64,000 bases of DNA, taken from positions 1 through 64,000 of the forward strand of contig NZ_CP049256.1 in assembly GCF_011046485.1 (NCBI RefSeq), written 5' to 3'. The notes under the pieces are model-generated. The model was not told where the DNA came from, made no database searches, and saw only the letters and a program-made list of their open reading frames with translations. Of this stretch, positions 25,769 through 34,740 are shown piece by piece (position 1 is the first letter of the stretch; each line of letters begins with the position of its first letter). The position numbers and the translations under genes were made by a program. The DNA comes from Microbacterium sp. 4R-513. GTDB lineage: Bacteria > Actinomycetota > Actinomycetes > Actinomycetales > Microbacteriaceae.

Positions 25769-25919
25769 CGGAAGGCGTGCGACCCTTCGACAAGCTCAGG
25801 GACCGGAAAGGGCGGACGACCCTTCGACAAGCTCAGGGACCGGAAAGGGCGGACGACCCTTCGACACGCTCAGGGACCGGAAAGGGCGGACGACCCTTCG
25901 ACAAGCTCAGGGACCGGCG
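25769..25919. repeat. hairpin-repeat array 2, right part (four copies)
   Basis: Copies of the GACCCTTCGACAAGCTCAGG unit start at 25781, 25818, 25855 and 25892, with an exact 37-bp period and almost identical filler (GGAAAGGGCGGAC). They continue the array to the left of the IS element. The array ends about 20 nt from the pheT stop codon and so lies at the 3' end of the pheST transcript. Confidence 0.85.
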
Positions 25920-25937
25920 AGGCGAGACGGAGGCGCG

Positions 25938-28469
25938 CTACTCGCGGAGGGTGGCGCCGAAACGAGACCCGGCGGCGGCGACGCCGGCGAGCTTCGCCTC
26001 GGTCGCCTCGGCCGCCGTGAGCGTGCGGTCGGGGGCGCGGAAGCGGAGCGCGAACGTCAGGCTCTTCGACCCGTCGGCGAGACCCTGACCGCGGTAGTCG
26101 TCGACGAGACGCGCGGACTCGAGGAGCTCGCCCGCCCCCTCGACCAGCGCGGCGCGCACGGCGGCAGCCGGAACCTCGGCGGGAAGCACGAGCGACACGT
26201 CCTGCGTCGCAGCCGGGAACGTCGAGAGCGACCCCGCGACGACCTTCTCGCCGGCGAGCGAGAGGATGAGATCGAGGTCGAGCTCCGCGACATACACGCG
26301 GCCGGGAAGATCGGATGCCTCGGCCACCGCCGGCAGCACCTCGCCGACGTAGCCGACCTCGGTGCCCCCGACGGACAGCACGCCCGTCCGTCCGGGGTGC
26401 AGTGCCGCGCGCTCGCCCTGTGCGACGTCGATCGTCACGCCCGCAGCGACGGCGATGACGCGCACCGCGTCGAGAGCGTCCGAGAGGTCGGCCGCGACAG
26501 GCGCCTGGCCGGGCTGCTTGGCGACGACGCCGCCCGTGAGGAGCACGGCGATGTGGCGGTGCTGGGGCGGGATGGATGCGTCGAGCTCGGCGAGGGTCGC
26601 GGCATCCGGGCGCACCGCGAGGGGCGGGACGAAGGACGTGCCGTAGCGAACGCCCGGCTCAGGGAGGAAGACCGTGCCGCTCTCGAAGAGCGAGAGGTCG
26701 GTGAAGCCGCGAGACAGGTTGCGGTGCGCGACCTGCAGGAGGCCGGGCACGAGCGATCGCCGGAGGAACGGCGACTGCCCGTCGAGCGGGTTCGCGAGCT
26801 TGATCGACGGCAGGTGCTCGCCGGACGGAGAGCCGTGGAGGTCGTTGAGCTCCTCGGTCGTGAAGCCGAACGACGGCGTCTCGACGAAGCCCGCGGCAGC
26901 CAGCGCGTTCGCGACGCGGCGGCGGCCGCGCTGGGCCGGCGTCAGACCGCGGCCCGACGGCGGGAGCGGCAGCACCGACGGGATGCGGTCGTAACCCTCG
27001 ATGCGGGCGACCTCCTCTGCGAGCGTCCACTTGTCGGTGAGGTCCGGGCGCCACGACGGCGGCGTGACCTGCCACGAGCCCGAAGACTCGTCGACGCGGC
27101 ATCCGATCGTCTCTAGTGCGCTCACGATCTCACCGGACGTGTAATCCACGCCGATCAGTCCCTGCACGAAGCCGAAGGGAAGCTCGATCCCGCGGATCTC
27201 GAAGGTGCTCCCCAGCGCGCCGCCCGCGCGCGTGTCTGTGCCGCCGGCGTACTGCACCATGAGCTCGGCGACACGGGCCGCCGCGACGAACGGTATGGCA
27301 GGGTCGACGCCCCGCTCGAAGCGACGGGATGCCTCGCTCGGCAGCTTGTGCCGACGGGCCGTGCGCGCGATCGACACGGTGTCGAAGGTGGCGGCCTCGA
27401 TCAGGACGTTGCGCGTCGAGGCGCTCATCTCGGTCGTGCCGCCGCCCATGACACCGGCGAGGCCGATGGGGCCCGAGGCATCCGTGATGAGCAGGTCTTC
27501 AGGCGACAGCGTGCGGACCTTGCCGTCGAGCGTCTCGAGCTTCTCGCCCGCCGTCGCGCGACGGACGGTGATCCCGCCCTGCAGCTTGTCGAGGTCGTAG
27601 CCGTGGATCGGCTGCCCGAGCTCGAGCATGACGTAGTTCGTGATGTCGATGAGCACGCCGAGGGACCGGATGCCGGCGAGCGTCAGGCGCGCGACCATCC
27701 AGGCGGGCGTGGGCTTGGTGGGATCGACGTCACGCACGATCCGTGCGACGAACTCCGTCGCGCCGTCGCGCCCGCGGATCGGCGCCCGGTCGTCGACCGC
27801 GACGGCGAAGGCCGTGTCGTCTGCCAGATCGACGTCCGCGTCCGCGCGCAGACCCGGGTCGCGGAAGGCCGCGCCGGTCGCGTGCGAGTACTCGCGGGCG
27901 ACGCCCCGCAGCGACAGCGCATACCCGCGGTCGGGGGTCACGTTGATGTCGACCGCGACGTCGTCGAGCCCGAGGAGGGCGATGGCGTCGGTGCCCACCG
28001 GAGCGTCGATGCCGAGCTCGACGAGGCGGAGGATGCCCGAGTGCTCGTCGCCGAGCCCGAGCTCCTTGGCTGACGCGATCATGCCGTCCGAGACGTGCCC
28101 GTAGGTCTTGCGCGCCGCGATGGGGAACGGCCCTGGCAGCACCGCGCCGGGAAGCGTCACGACGACCTTGTCGCCGGGGAAGAAGTTGCGCGCGCCGCAG
28201 ACGATCCCGTGGACGGCCGGGCCGCCGTCGGCGGCGGGCTCGCCGTCGGGAGCGACCCGCACCTGGCACCAGCGGATCGTCTTGCCGTTGGACTGCGGCT
28301 CCTCGACGAACTCGAGCACCTCGCCCACGACGATCGGGCCCTGGAGGTCGAAGCGGTGGACGTCCTCCTCCTCGAAGCCGACGCGCACGAGCGCCGCGAG
28401 GACGTCGTCCGCCGAGGCATCCGTCGGGACATCGACGTACTCACGCAGCCAGGAGAGCGGGACGCGCAT
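25938..28469 (-). CDS. pheT: phenylalanyl-tRNA synthetase beta subunit (843 aa)
   Basis: Beta chain of the alpha2-beta2 class II synthetase for tRNA-Phe. It begins MRVPLSWLREYVDVP, then an N-terminal tRNA-binding (EMAP-like) domain (about 40-170), B3/B4 editing region (EAATFDTVSIARTARRHKLP, SEASRRFERGVDP), B5, and a C-terminal ferredoxin-fold anticodon-binding domain (FPAATQDVSLVLP to the end). Length is standard. The ATG overlaps the pheS stop by 1 nt (TGATG). Hairpin repeats lie directly downstream. Confidence 0.97.
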   Translation of the reverse strand: MRVPLSWLREYVDVPTDASADDVLAALVRVGFEEEDVHRFDLQGPIVVGEVLEFVEEPQSNGKTIRWCQVRVAPDGEPAADGGPAVHGIVCGARNFFPGDKVVVTLPGAVLPGPFPIAARKTYGHVSDGMIASAKELGLGDEHSGILRLVELGIDAPVGTDAIALLGLDDVAVDINVTPDRGYALSLRGVAREYSHATGAAFRDPGLRADADVDLADDTAFAVAVDDRAPIRGRDGATEFVARIVRDVDPTKPTPAWMVARLTLAGIRSLGVLIDITNYVMLELGQPIHGYDLDKLQGGITVRRATAGEKLETLDGKVRTLSPEDLLITDASGPIGLAGVMGGGTTEMSASTRNVLIEAATFDTVSIARTARRHKLPSEASRRFERGVDPAIPFVAAARVAELMVQYAGGTDTRAGGALGSTFEIRGIELPFGFVQGLIGVDYTSGEIVSALETIGCRVDESSGSWQVTPPSWRPDLTDKWTLAEEVARIEGYDRIPSVLPLPPSGRGLTPAQRGRRRVANALAAAGFVETPSFGFTTEELNDLHGSPSGEHLPSIKLANPLDGQSPFLRRSLVPGLLQVAHRNLSRGFTDLSLFESGTVFLPEPGVRYGTSFVPPLAVRPDAATLAELDASIPPQHRHIAVLLTGGVVAKQPGQAPVAADLSDALDAVRVIAVAAGVTIDVAQGERAALHPGRTGVLSVGGTEVGYVGEVLPAVAEASDLPGRVYVAELDLDLILSLAGEKVVAGSLSTFPAATQDVSLVLPAEVPAAAVRAALVEGAGELLESARLVDDYRGQGLADGSKSLTFALRFRAPDRTLTAAEATEAKLAGVAAAGSRFGATLRE

Positions 28470-29509
28470 CAGACCACCATTCCGAACTGCTCACTGAAGC
28501 GGACATCGCCCTCGGCCATGTCGCGCATGTCCTGCACGTCTGAGCGGAACATCAGCGTCCGCTCGATGCCCATGCCGAACGCGAAGCCGGAGTACTCCTC
28601 CGGGTCGATGCCGGCGGCACGGAGGACGTTCGGGTTGACCATGCCGCAGCCGCCCCACTCGATCCAGCGGGCGCCGCCCTTGAAGGTCGGGTGCCACAGG
28701 TCGAGCTCGGCGGAGGGCTCGGTGAAGGGGAAGTAGTTGGCGCGGAAGCGGGTCTTGGCCTCGGGGCCGAAGAGCACGCGCGCGGCGTGGTCGAGCGTGC
28801 CCTTGAGGTGCGCCATCGTGATGCCCTTGTCGATCACGAGTCCCTCGAACTGGGTGAAGACGGGCAGGTGCGTCGCGTCGAACTCATCGGTCCGGTACAC
28901 ACGGCCCGGGCACAGCACGTAGATCGGCAGGTCGCGCTCGAGCATCGACCGGACCTGCACGGGCGAGGTGTGCGTGCGCATGACGAGGTGGCGCTCGACA
29001 GGGTCTACGAAGAACGTGTCCTGCATCTGGCGGGCAGGGTGGTCCTCGTCGAAGTTCAGGGCGTCGAAGTTGAACCACTCGTGCTCGAGCTCGGGACCCT
29101 CCGCGATCTCCCAGCCCATCCCGACGAAGATGTCGGCGACCTCCTCCTGGAGGAGGGAGATGGGATGCCGCGCCCCCACGCGCGCCCGCTGGGCGAGCGC
29201 CGTGATGTCCACGCGCTCCGCTTCGAGCCGTGCGGCCGTCTCGGCCGCCGCGACCTCGGTCTCGCGGGCGGCGAGCGCCTGGTTCACACGACCCCGCGCC
29301 TGGCCGATGAGCTTGCCGAACTCCGCCTTCCGCTCCGGGGCGACATCGCGCAGACGCGCGTTGAGCTTCGCGAGCGGCGAGCCGTCGGCGCTGTGCGCGC
29401 TGCGGGCCGCCTTCAGGTCGGCCGTCGTGGCGGCGTCGGCGATCGCGGCCAGGGCCGCCGCGACCGCGTCTTCCACCGCCTCGGGCGTGATCTCGAGTAC
29501 GTCAGACAC
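28469..29509 (-). CDS. pheS: phenylalanyl-tRNA synthetase alpha subunit (346 aa)
   Basis: Catalytic alpha chain. An N-terminal coiled-coil (about 1-95) is followed by the class II core: motif 2 region around CPGRVYRTDEFDATHLPVF, the FTQFEGLVIDKG block, and motif 3 GFAFGMGIERTLM. GTG at 29509 is used: it gives the usual N-terminus (SDVLEITPEAVEDAV), while the upstream continuation of the frame reads through the glutamate permease gene in a wrong frame. It begins 47 nt after gluD, separated by a terminator-like hairpin. Confidence 0.96.
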   Translation of the reverse strand: MSDVLEITPEAVEDAVAAALAAIADAATTADLKAARSAHSADGSPLAKLNARLRDVAPERKAEFGKLIGQARGRVNQALAARETEVAAAETAARLEAERVDITALAQRARVGARHPISLLQEEVADIFVGMGWEIAEGPELEHEWFNFDALNFDEDHPARQMQDTFFVDPVERHLVMRTHTSPVQVRSMLERDLPIYVLCPGRVYRTDEFDATHLPVFTQFEGLVIDKGITMAHLKGTLDHAARVLFGPEAKTRFRANYFPFTEPSAELDLWHPTFKGGARWIEWGGCGMVNPNVLRAAGIDPEEYSGFAFGMGIERTLMFRSDVQDMRDMAEGDVRFSEQFGMVV

Positions 29510-29546
29510 GAGGGTCGAGTCTACCGGCGGGCGGATGCCCCTCCCG

Positions 29547-29574
29547 GACGCCGGGGCTACGAGCCCCCGGCGTC
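29547..29574 (-). terminator. hairpin spanning the gluD stop codon
   Basis: On the minus strand GACGCCGGGG and CCCCGGCGTC pair over 10 bp, with further pairing possible inside. The TAG stop of gluD lies in the loop. No U-tract follows. It probably ends or weakens transcription between the glu operon and pheST, which begins 38 nt further on. Confidence 0.55.
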
Positions 29575-30492
29575 GCGTTCGATGACGTTGAGCTCCTGCT
29601 GAGCCGCGATGAGCTCCGTGTCGGTCGTCGGCGCGTTGCCGATTCCCGGTCCGATCCCCGCCCCGGCGACCGCGACGGTCCGCGGGGAGCTGCGCAGACG
29701 CTTCTCGACGACGTACGCCGTGTACGAGAGCGCGAGACACAGCACGACGTAGATCGCACCGGCGACGAGCGCCGCGGGGATGAGCGGCGAGCCCAGCGGG
29801 GCGTTCGAGCCCAGCGTGCGGGCGAAGTAGAGCAGCTCGGGGTACGTGATGATGAACCCGAGCGCCGTGTCCTTCAAACACACGACGAGCTGCGAGATGA
29901 TGACCGGCAGCATCGCGCGGATCGCCTGCGGCAGGAGGATCAACCGGAGGACCCCCGACTTGCGGAGCCCGATCGCGAAGCCGGCCTCGCGCTGTCCCCG
30001 TGGCAGCGACTCGACGCCCGCCCGGATGACCTCCGCCAGCACCGATCCGTTGTAGGCGACGAGCGCGATGACGACCGCCCAGTACGACGGCATCTTGATG
30101 CCGATGACGGGGAGGCCGTAGTACAGCAGGATCATGAAGACGAGCACGGGGATGGCTCGGAAGACCTCGATGACGGCCGTGACCGGCACGCGTACCCAGG
30201 CGTGATCCGACAGCCGTCCGATCGCGAGCAGGAAGCCCAGCACGATCGACCCCACCGCCGCGACGGCGAAGGCCGCCAGAGTCCTCAGTGTCGCGAGACC
30301 GAACTGCTCCCAGATGCGCGTGAAGGTGAAGGCGTACCACTTCTCGGCGCTGAACTGACCCGTCACCCAGAAGCGATAGATGACGAATCCGAGGATCGCC
30401 AGGACGACCAGGATCGTGACCGCGCCGATGATGCGGTTGCGGACGACGGCCCGCGGACCCGGCACGTCGTAGAGGACGGAGCTCGTGCTCAT
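29557..30492 (-). CDS. gluD: glutamate-type ABC transporter permease GluD (311 aa)
   Basis: Inner-membrane permease of the polar amino acid (HisMQ) family. After a hydrophilic start, TM segments run near 20-43, 75-100, 105-130, 140-165, 200-225 and 240-265. The EAA loop is FAIGLRKSGVLRLILLPQAIR. Last gene of gluABCD; ATG at 30492 overlaps the gluC stop by 4 nt. The hydrophilic C-terminal tail of about 45 residues has no recognised motif. Substrate is taken from synteny with Corynebacterium gluABCD and could also be other polar amino acids. Confidence 0.88.
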   Translation of the reverse strand: MSTSSVLYDVPGPRAVVRNRIIGAVTILVVLAILGFVIYRFWVTGQFSAEKWYAFTFTRIWEQFGLATLRTLAAFAVAAVGSIVLGFLLAIGRLSDHAWVRVPVTAVIEVFRAIPVLVFMILLYYGLPVIGIKMPSYWAVVIALVAYNGSVLAEVIRAGVESLPRGQREAGFAIGLRKSGVLRLILLPQAIRAMLPVIISQLVVCLKDTALGFIITYPELLYFARTLGSNAPLGSPLIPAALVAGAIYVVLCLALSYTAYVVEKRLRSSPRTVAVAGAGIGPGIGNAPTTDTELIAAQQELNVIERDAGGS

Positions 30493-31136
30493 CGTGCGAT
30501 CCTCCACTTCCGCTCGAAGAGGCGCTGAACCCACGCGAGCAGGAACACCATGATCACGAAGATCAGCATCACGAGCAGGATCGTCACGAGCTGGTTCTCG
30601 CCCTTCTCGCTCATGTCGGCACGGATGTTGCCGAGGTTGACGACCGCGAAGCCCGCTGCGACCGTCGTGTTCTTGAGGAGCGCGATGAACACGCTCATCA
30701 TCGGCGGGATGACCGAGCGCGCCGCCTGCGGCAGCACGACGAGCGACATCACCTGTCCGAACGTCAAGCCGAGCGCGCGAGCGGCCTCGGCCTGGCCGAC
30801 GGGGACCGTGTTGACGCCCGACCGGATCGTCTCGGCGACGTAGGTCGCGGTGTAGATCCCGAGCGCCCACACCGCCAGAACGAGGAAATTCGCGCGACCG
30901 GGCAGCAGGAGCGGCACGCAGAACGCGAAGAAGAACATCACGAGGGTGAGCGGCGTGTTGCGGATCCAGTTCACGTACACGGCGCCGACCGTGCGGGCGA
31001 TCGGGACGGGCGACACGCGCATGGCGCCCACGATGACCCCGAGGATCAGAGCGATGACACCGCCCCCGACGAAGAGCACGAGCGTGCCCCACAGCGCCCC
31101 GAGCCATATGTCGGGATAGTCGATGATCTGATTCAC
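30489..31136 (-). CDS. gluC: glutamate-type ABC transporter permease GluC (215 aa)
   Basis: Polar amino acid ABC permease with about five TM segments (12-35, 60-85, 90-105, 140-165, 185-205). The EAA loop is AEAARALGLTFGQVMSLVVLPQA, which contacts the ATPase GluA. Coupled to gluD by an ATGA overlap. A 16-bp perfect hairpin lies between the end of gluB and this start, so it may be expressed at a lower level than the binding protein. Confidence 0.88.
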   Translation of the reverse strand: MNQIIDYPDIWLGALWGTLVLFVGGGVIALILGVIVGAMRVSPVPIARTVGAVYVNWIRNTPLTLVMFFFAFCVPLLLPGRANFLVLAVWALGIYTATYVAETIRSGVNTVPVGQAEAARALGLTFGQVMSLVVLPQAARSVIPPMMSVFIALLKNTTVAAGFAVVNLGNIRADMSEKGENQLVTILLVMLIFVIMVFLLAWVQRLFERKWRIAR

Positions 31137-31172
31137 CGCGGCATCCGCCTCCTCACGTGTCCATCGGGTGAG

Positions 31173-31207
31173 GAAGGTGGCGCCCGCCCGCGGCGGGCGC
31201 CACCTTC
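31173..31207 (-). terminator. perfect 16-bp hairpin between gluB and gluC
   Basis: GAAGGTGGCGCCCGCC (31173-31188) and its complement (31192-31207) are separated by a 3-nt loop, 5 nt after the gluB stop. There is no U-run, so it likely acts as a partial terminator or as a 3' stabiliser of the gluB message, giving more binding protein than permease. Confidence 0.7.
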
Positions 31208-31212
31208 ATCGA

Positions 31213-32130
31213 TCAGCTGTCGGCGTCGTCGGGCTGCGGCTGCTCGCCCGTCACACCGGCCGAGCCGAGGTTCTTGTCGAAGATCGCCTGCCAGATGTCG
31301 CCGCCGTCGGTGAACATCTTGTTGATGAACTCCTGCAGCGCGGTGTCGCCCTTCGCGATGCCCACGCCGTAGCGCTCCTCGCTGAAGACGTCGCCGACGA
31401 CCTTGAGGTTGTCGGGGTCCTGCGCGGCGTAGCCGATGAGGATCGCCTCATCCGTCGTCACCGCGTCGACCTGGCCGCTCTTGAGCTGCTCGACGCACTG
31501 CGAGTACGTGTCGAACTCGGTCGTCTTGGCGTCGGGGTACTCGTCCTTGATCCGCTGGATCGAGGTCGAGCCGGTCGCCGAGCAGACATTCTTGCCCGCG
31601 AGGTCGTCCGGCCCCGCGATGTCGTCGTTGTCGGCGGCGACGAGCAGGCCCTGACCTGTGATGAAGTACGGCCCGGCGAAGGAGATCTGCTCCTTGCGCT
31701 TGTCGGTGATCGAGTACGTGCCGACGTAGTAGTCGATGTCGCCGTTGACGATCGCCTGCTCGCGGTTCGCGGACGGGATCGCCGTGAACTCGATCTTGTC
31801 CTCGTCGTAGCCGAGGGATGCCGCGATCCACCGGGCGATGTCGACGTCGAAGCCCGTGCGGTCACCCGTCGTCGGGTCGAGGTAGCCGAGACCCGGCTGG
31901 TCCTCCTTGACTCCGACCTTGACGCTGTCGCGCTCCTTGATCGCGTCGTACGTGGGGCTGCCCTCCAGATCCACGTTGTCGGCGACCGTGAACCACGTGC
32001 CGCTCTCCTCCGCGTCGCCCGACGACTCGGTCGTCGGGGAGCCTCCCGGCGTGCCGCTGTTGCAGGCCGTGAGAGTGAGGGCCGCCGCGGCCGCGAGGCC
32101 GAGCGCCGTGATGATCCGTGACTTTCGCAT
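31213..32130 (-). CDS. gluB: glutamate-binding lipoprotein GluB (305 aa)
   Basis: Extracytoplasmic solute-binding protein, family 3. A lipoprotein signal peptide ([20 protein letters not shown]) ends in lipobox LTAC with Cys23 as lipidation site. The mature part has the SBP_bac_3 pattern: [46 protein letters not shown]. Start at 32130 has GGAGGAG 8 nt upstream; an in-frame ATG at 32157 is less likely. It is anchored outside the membrane and delivers substrate to GluCD. Confidence 0.92.
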   Translation of the reverse strand: MRKSRIITALGLAAAAALTLTACNSGTPGGSPTTESSGDAEESGTWFTVADNVDLEGSPTYDAIKERDSVKVGVKEDQPGLGYLDPTTGDRTGFDVDIARWIAASLGYDEDKIEFTAIPSANREQAIVNGDIDYYVGTYSITDKRKEQISFAGPYFITGQGLLVAADNDDIAGPDDLAGKNVCSATGSTSIQRIKDEYPDAKTTEFDTYSQCVEQLKSGQVDAVTTDEAILIGYAAQDPDNLKVVGDVFSEERYGVGIAKGDTALQEFINKMFTDGGDIWQAIFDKNLGSAGVTGEQPQPDDADS

Positions 32131-32257
32131 GTGGTGTTCTCCTCCGTGATTGCGCATGTTTCGTGCTGGTTCCGTATCCGACGTTCGGGTCCGTCCGGAT
32201 GCATCGCTGTGTTGCTGCTCGCTGGTCCTTCCTTCGGTGCGGGGGTCACCTGCCGCT

Positions 32258-33050
32258 TCAGTGCGTCAGGAGCTTGGAGAGAAAGTCCTTGGCGCGCGCC
32301 GACTGGGGGGTTCGTGAAGAACTGCTCGGGCGTCGTCTCCTCGACGATCTGGCCGTCGGCCATGAAGACGACACGATCGGCCGCCTTGCGGGCGAAGCCC
32401 ATCTCGTGAGTCACGACGATCATCGTCATGCCCTCCTGCGCGAGGTTCACCATGACGTCGAGGACCTCGTTGATCATCTCGGGGTCGAGGGCGCTCGTCG
32501 GCTCGTCGAACAGCATGACCTTCGGGTTCATCGCGAGGGCGCGGGCGATCGCGACACGCTGCTGCTGACCGCCGGAGAGCTGTGCGGGGAGCTTGTTCGC
32601 CTGCTGCCCGACCCCGACGCGGTCGAGCAGGACCTTCGCCTCGCGCTCGGCATCCGCCTTCTTCATCTTGCGGACCTTGATCGGCCCGAGCGTCACGTTG
32701 TCGAGGATCGTCAGGTGGGCGAAGAGGTTGAAGGACTGGAAGACCATGCCGACGTCGGCGCGCAGCTCCGCGAGGGCACGCCCCTCTTTCGGAAGCTCCT
32801 TGCCGTCGATGCTGATCGTGCCGCTCGTGATGGTCTCGAGTCGGTTGATCGTGCGGCAGAGCGTCGACTTGCCCGAGCCCGAGGGGCCGATCACGACGAC
32901 GACCTCACCGCGATTGACCGTGAGGTCGATGTCTTTCAGAGCCTGGAAGTCGCCGTAATGCTTCTGCACGTCGGAGACGACCACGAGCGGGTCGCCTCTG
33001 CGCACAGTGATGTTCGACGTTTTCGGGGCATCGCCATCGAGTGTCGCCAT
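32258..33050 (-). CDS. gluA: glutamate ABC transporter ATPase GluA, 3' end frameshifted as sequenced
   Basis: ATP-binding subunit with Walker [10 protein letters not shown], signature LSGGQQQR, Walker [13 protein letters not shown] and the switch histidine in VTHEMG. In the last 15 codons the frame leaves the family consensus at a G6 run (32305-32310): removing one base gives the expected [15 protein letters not shown] end and a stop at 32258, 792 nt or 263 codons. Uncorrected, translation runs on into gluB. First gene of gluABCD and probably intact in the organism. The 127-nt gap to gluB shows no clear structure. Confidence 0.92.
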
Positions 33051-33131
33051 ATTGGCACCCTAGGAGTCACCTATGACGCTGTGCCAGTGGTTGCCCCGAG
33101 CTTTACCGACCTGTAACAGAGCCGGAGGGCG

Positions 33132-33938
33132 TCATTGCGCATTCACTGCGCGCTGCGCGAAGGCGCTCTCGTACAGGCAGACGCTGGCGGCGGTGGCGAG
33201 GTTGAGCGATTCAGCCGACCCGTAGATGGGCAGCCGCAGCGAGAGATCCGCATGCACGAGGGATGCCTCGTCGAGCCCGCGCGCCTCGTTGCCGAAGAGC
33301 CACGCCGTCGGCTCCGCGAGCAGGTCTCGATGCGAGAGGAAGTCCTTCCCGTCGACGTCGGCGGCGATGACGCGCAGGCCGGCCGCGTGCGCACGCTCGA
33401 CCGTCGAGGCGAGATCGATGCCCACCGCGACGGGGAGGTGGAAGAGAGACCCCGTCGTCGCGCGGACGACTTTGGGATTGTACGGGTCGACCGTGCGGCC
33501 CGTGAGGACGACGGCGTCGGCGCCGGCGGCATCCGCAGCCCGGATGATGGTGCCGAGATTGCCCGGGTCGCGCACCTCCTCGCAGATGGCGACGAGCGTG
33601 GGCTGCGCGGCGAAGACGTCGCGCAGCGAGGTCGGCGACTGCCGCGCGACCGCCACGATGCCCTGCGGCGTCACGGTGTCGGCCATCGCATCGAGGACCG
33701 CCTCGGTCGTGAACTCGACCTCGATGCCGGCGTCGCGCGCGGCGTCGCGAATGTCGCCGTGCTTCTCCATCGCGGTCGGCGTGGCGAAGACCTCGACCAG
33801 CGTGTCGGGGCGGTACGCGAGCACTTCTCTGGCGGCTTGCGGCCCCTCGAGCAGGAAGAGGCCGGTCTCCTGCCGAGCGCTGCGCTTGACGAGCTTGGCG
33901 ACGGCGCGCACGCGCGGCGAACGCGGGTTCTCGAGCAC
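33132..33938 (-). CDS. TrmH/SpoU family RNA 2'-O-methyltransferase (268 aa)
   Basis: SPOUT methyltransferase. The N-terminal part (FLLEGPQAAREVL) is a SpoU substrate-binding domain; the C-terminal half has motif 1 EEVRDPGNLGTIIRAADAAG, motif 2 WLFGNEARGLD and motif 3 LRLPIYGSAESLNLATAASV, which form the knotted SAM site. It methylates ribose in rRNA or tRNA; the target is not determinable. In many actinobacteria a gene like this lies next to rplT and pheST, as here. Confidence 0.9.
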   Translation of the reverse strand: MLENPRSPRVRAVAKLVKRSARQETGLFLLEGPQAAREVLAYRPDTLVEVFATPTAMEKHGDIRDAARDAGIEVEFTTEAVLDAMADTVTPQGIVAVARQSPTSLRDVFAAQPTLVAICEEVRDPGNLGTIIRAADAAGADAVVLTGRTVDPYNPKVVRATTGSLFHLPVAVGIDLASTVERAHAAGLRVIAADVDGKDFLSHRDLLAEPTAWLFGNEARGLDEASLVHADLSLRLPIYGSAESLNLATAASVCLYESAFAQRAVNAQ

Positions 33939-34009
33939 GGAATCAGCATATAGAGCCGGGGCATCCCGTTTCGGCAGGCACTCGCCCGGAGCACGCCCCG
34001 AGCACGACG

Positions 34010-34041
34010 AAGGGGCGCCCTCCGTGTGGAGGACGCCCCTT
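34010..34041 (-). terminator. terminator of the infC-rpmI-rplT operon
   Basis: On the minus strand AAGGGGCGTCCTCC and GGAGGGCGCCCCTT pair over 14 positions (one G-U), with an ACAC loop, 21 nt past the rplT stop. A short weak U-containing tail follows. This is the strongest hairpin between rplT and the methyltransferase gene. Confidence 0.8.
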
Positions 34042-34061
34042 CGGACGACGGATGCCGCTGC

Positions 34062-34445
34062 TTACGCGGACTTCGGCGCGTTGACGTTCTCGGGAAGAGC
34101 GTCCTTGGCGGTCTGGACGAGCGACGCGAAGACGGCGGGCTCGTTCACGGCGAGCTCGGCGAGGATGCGACGGTCGACCTGCACGCCCGCGAGGCCGAGG
34201 CCCTGGATGAAGCGGTTGTACGTGATGCCGTTCTGGCGGCTCGCAGCGTTGATGCGCTGGATCCACAGGCGACGGAAGTCGCCCTTGCGCTTGCGACGGT
34301 CGCGGTACGCGTAGACGAGCGAGTGGGTGACCTGCTCCTTCGCCTTGCGGTACAGGCGCGAACGCTGGCCACGGTAACCCGAGGCGCGCTCGAGGATGAC
34401 ACGACGCTTCTTGTGGGCGTTGACGGCCCGCTTGACTCTAGCCAT
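34062..34445 (-). CDS. rplT: 50S ribosomal protein L20 (127 aa)
   Basis: Binds 23S rRNA early in 50S assembly. [39 protein letters not shown] and [22 protein letters not shown] are the standard L20 blocks. Length is normal with a short C-terminal tail. Last gene of the infC operon, 29 nt after rpmI and followed by a strong terminator. Confidence 0.98.
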   Translation of the reverse strand: MARVKRAVNAHKKRRVILERASGYRGQRSRLYRKAKEQVTHSLVYAYRDRRKRKGDFRRLWIQRINAASRQNGITYNRFIQGLGLAGVQVDRRILAELAVNEPAVFASLVQTAKDALPENVNAPKSA

Positions 34446-34474
34446 TTCTTCTACTTCCTAACGTGCGTCGGCGC

Positions 34475-34669
34475 TCAGATGCCGAGGAGCTTCTTGGCGA
34501 CCTTGGCGTCACCCGGGGAGAGGATCTTGTCCGCGGACAGGCGGCGCGTGCGCTTGGTGGGCTTGCCCTCGAAGTTGTGGCGGAGGTTCGCCTGCTGCTT
34601 CTTGAGCTTGCCGGTGCCGGTCACCTTGAAACGCTTCTTGGCACCCGAGTGGGTCTTCTGCTTCGGCAT
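34475..34669 (-). CDS. rpmI: 50S ribosomal protein L35 (64 aa)
   Basis: Small basic ribosomal protein starting [20 protein letters not shown], with the [21 protein letters not shown]-terminus. Full normal length of 64 residues. It sits between infC (71 nt) and rplT (29 nt), the conserved order. Confidence 0.98.
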   Translation of the reverse strand: MPKQKTHSGAKKRFKVTGTGKLKKQQANLRHNFEGKPTKRTRRLSADKILSPGDAKVAKKLLGI

Positions 34670-34740
34670 CTTTCTTCCTTCGTTGTGTATCCCGCCCAGG
34701 CGGGAGCTGCGGTCCCGCCGGAGCGGGAGTCTGTGGGGCC

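Noticed and set aside
23871..25919. CRISPR array
   Set aside because: The complete 37-43 bp unit is repeated, so there are no unique spacers, and no cas genes are present.
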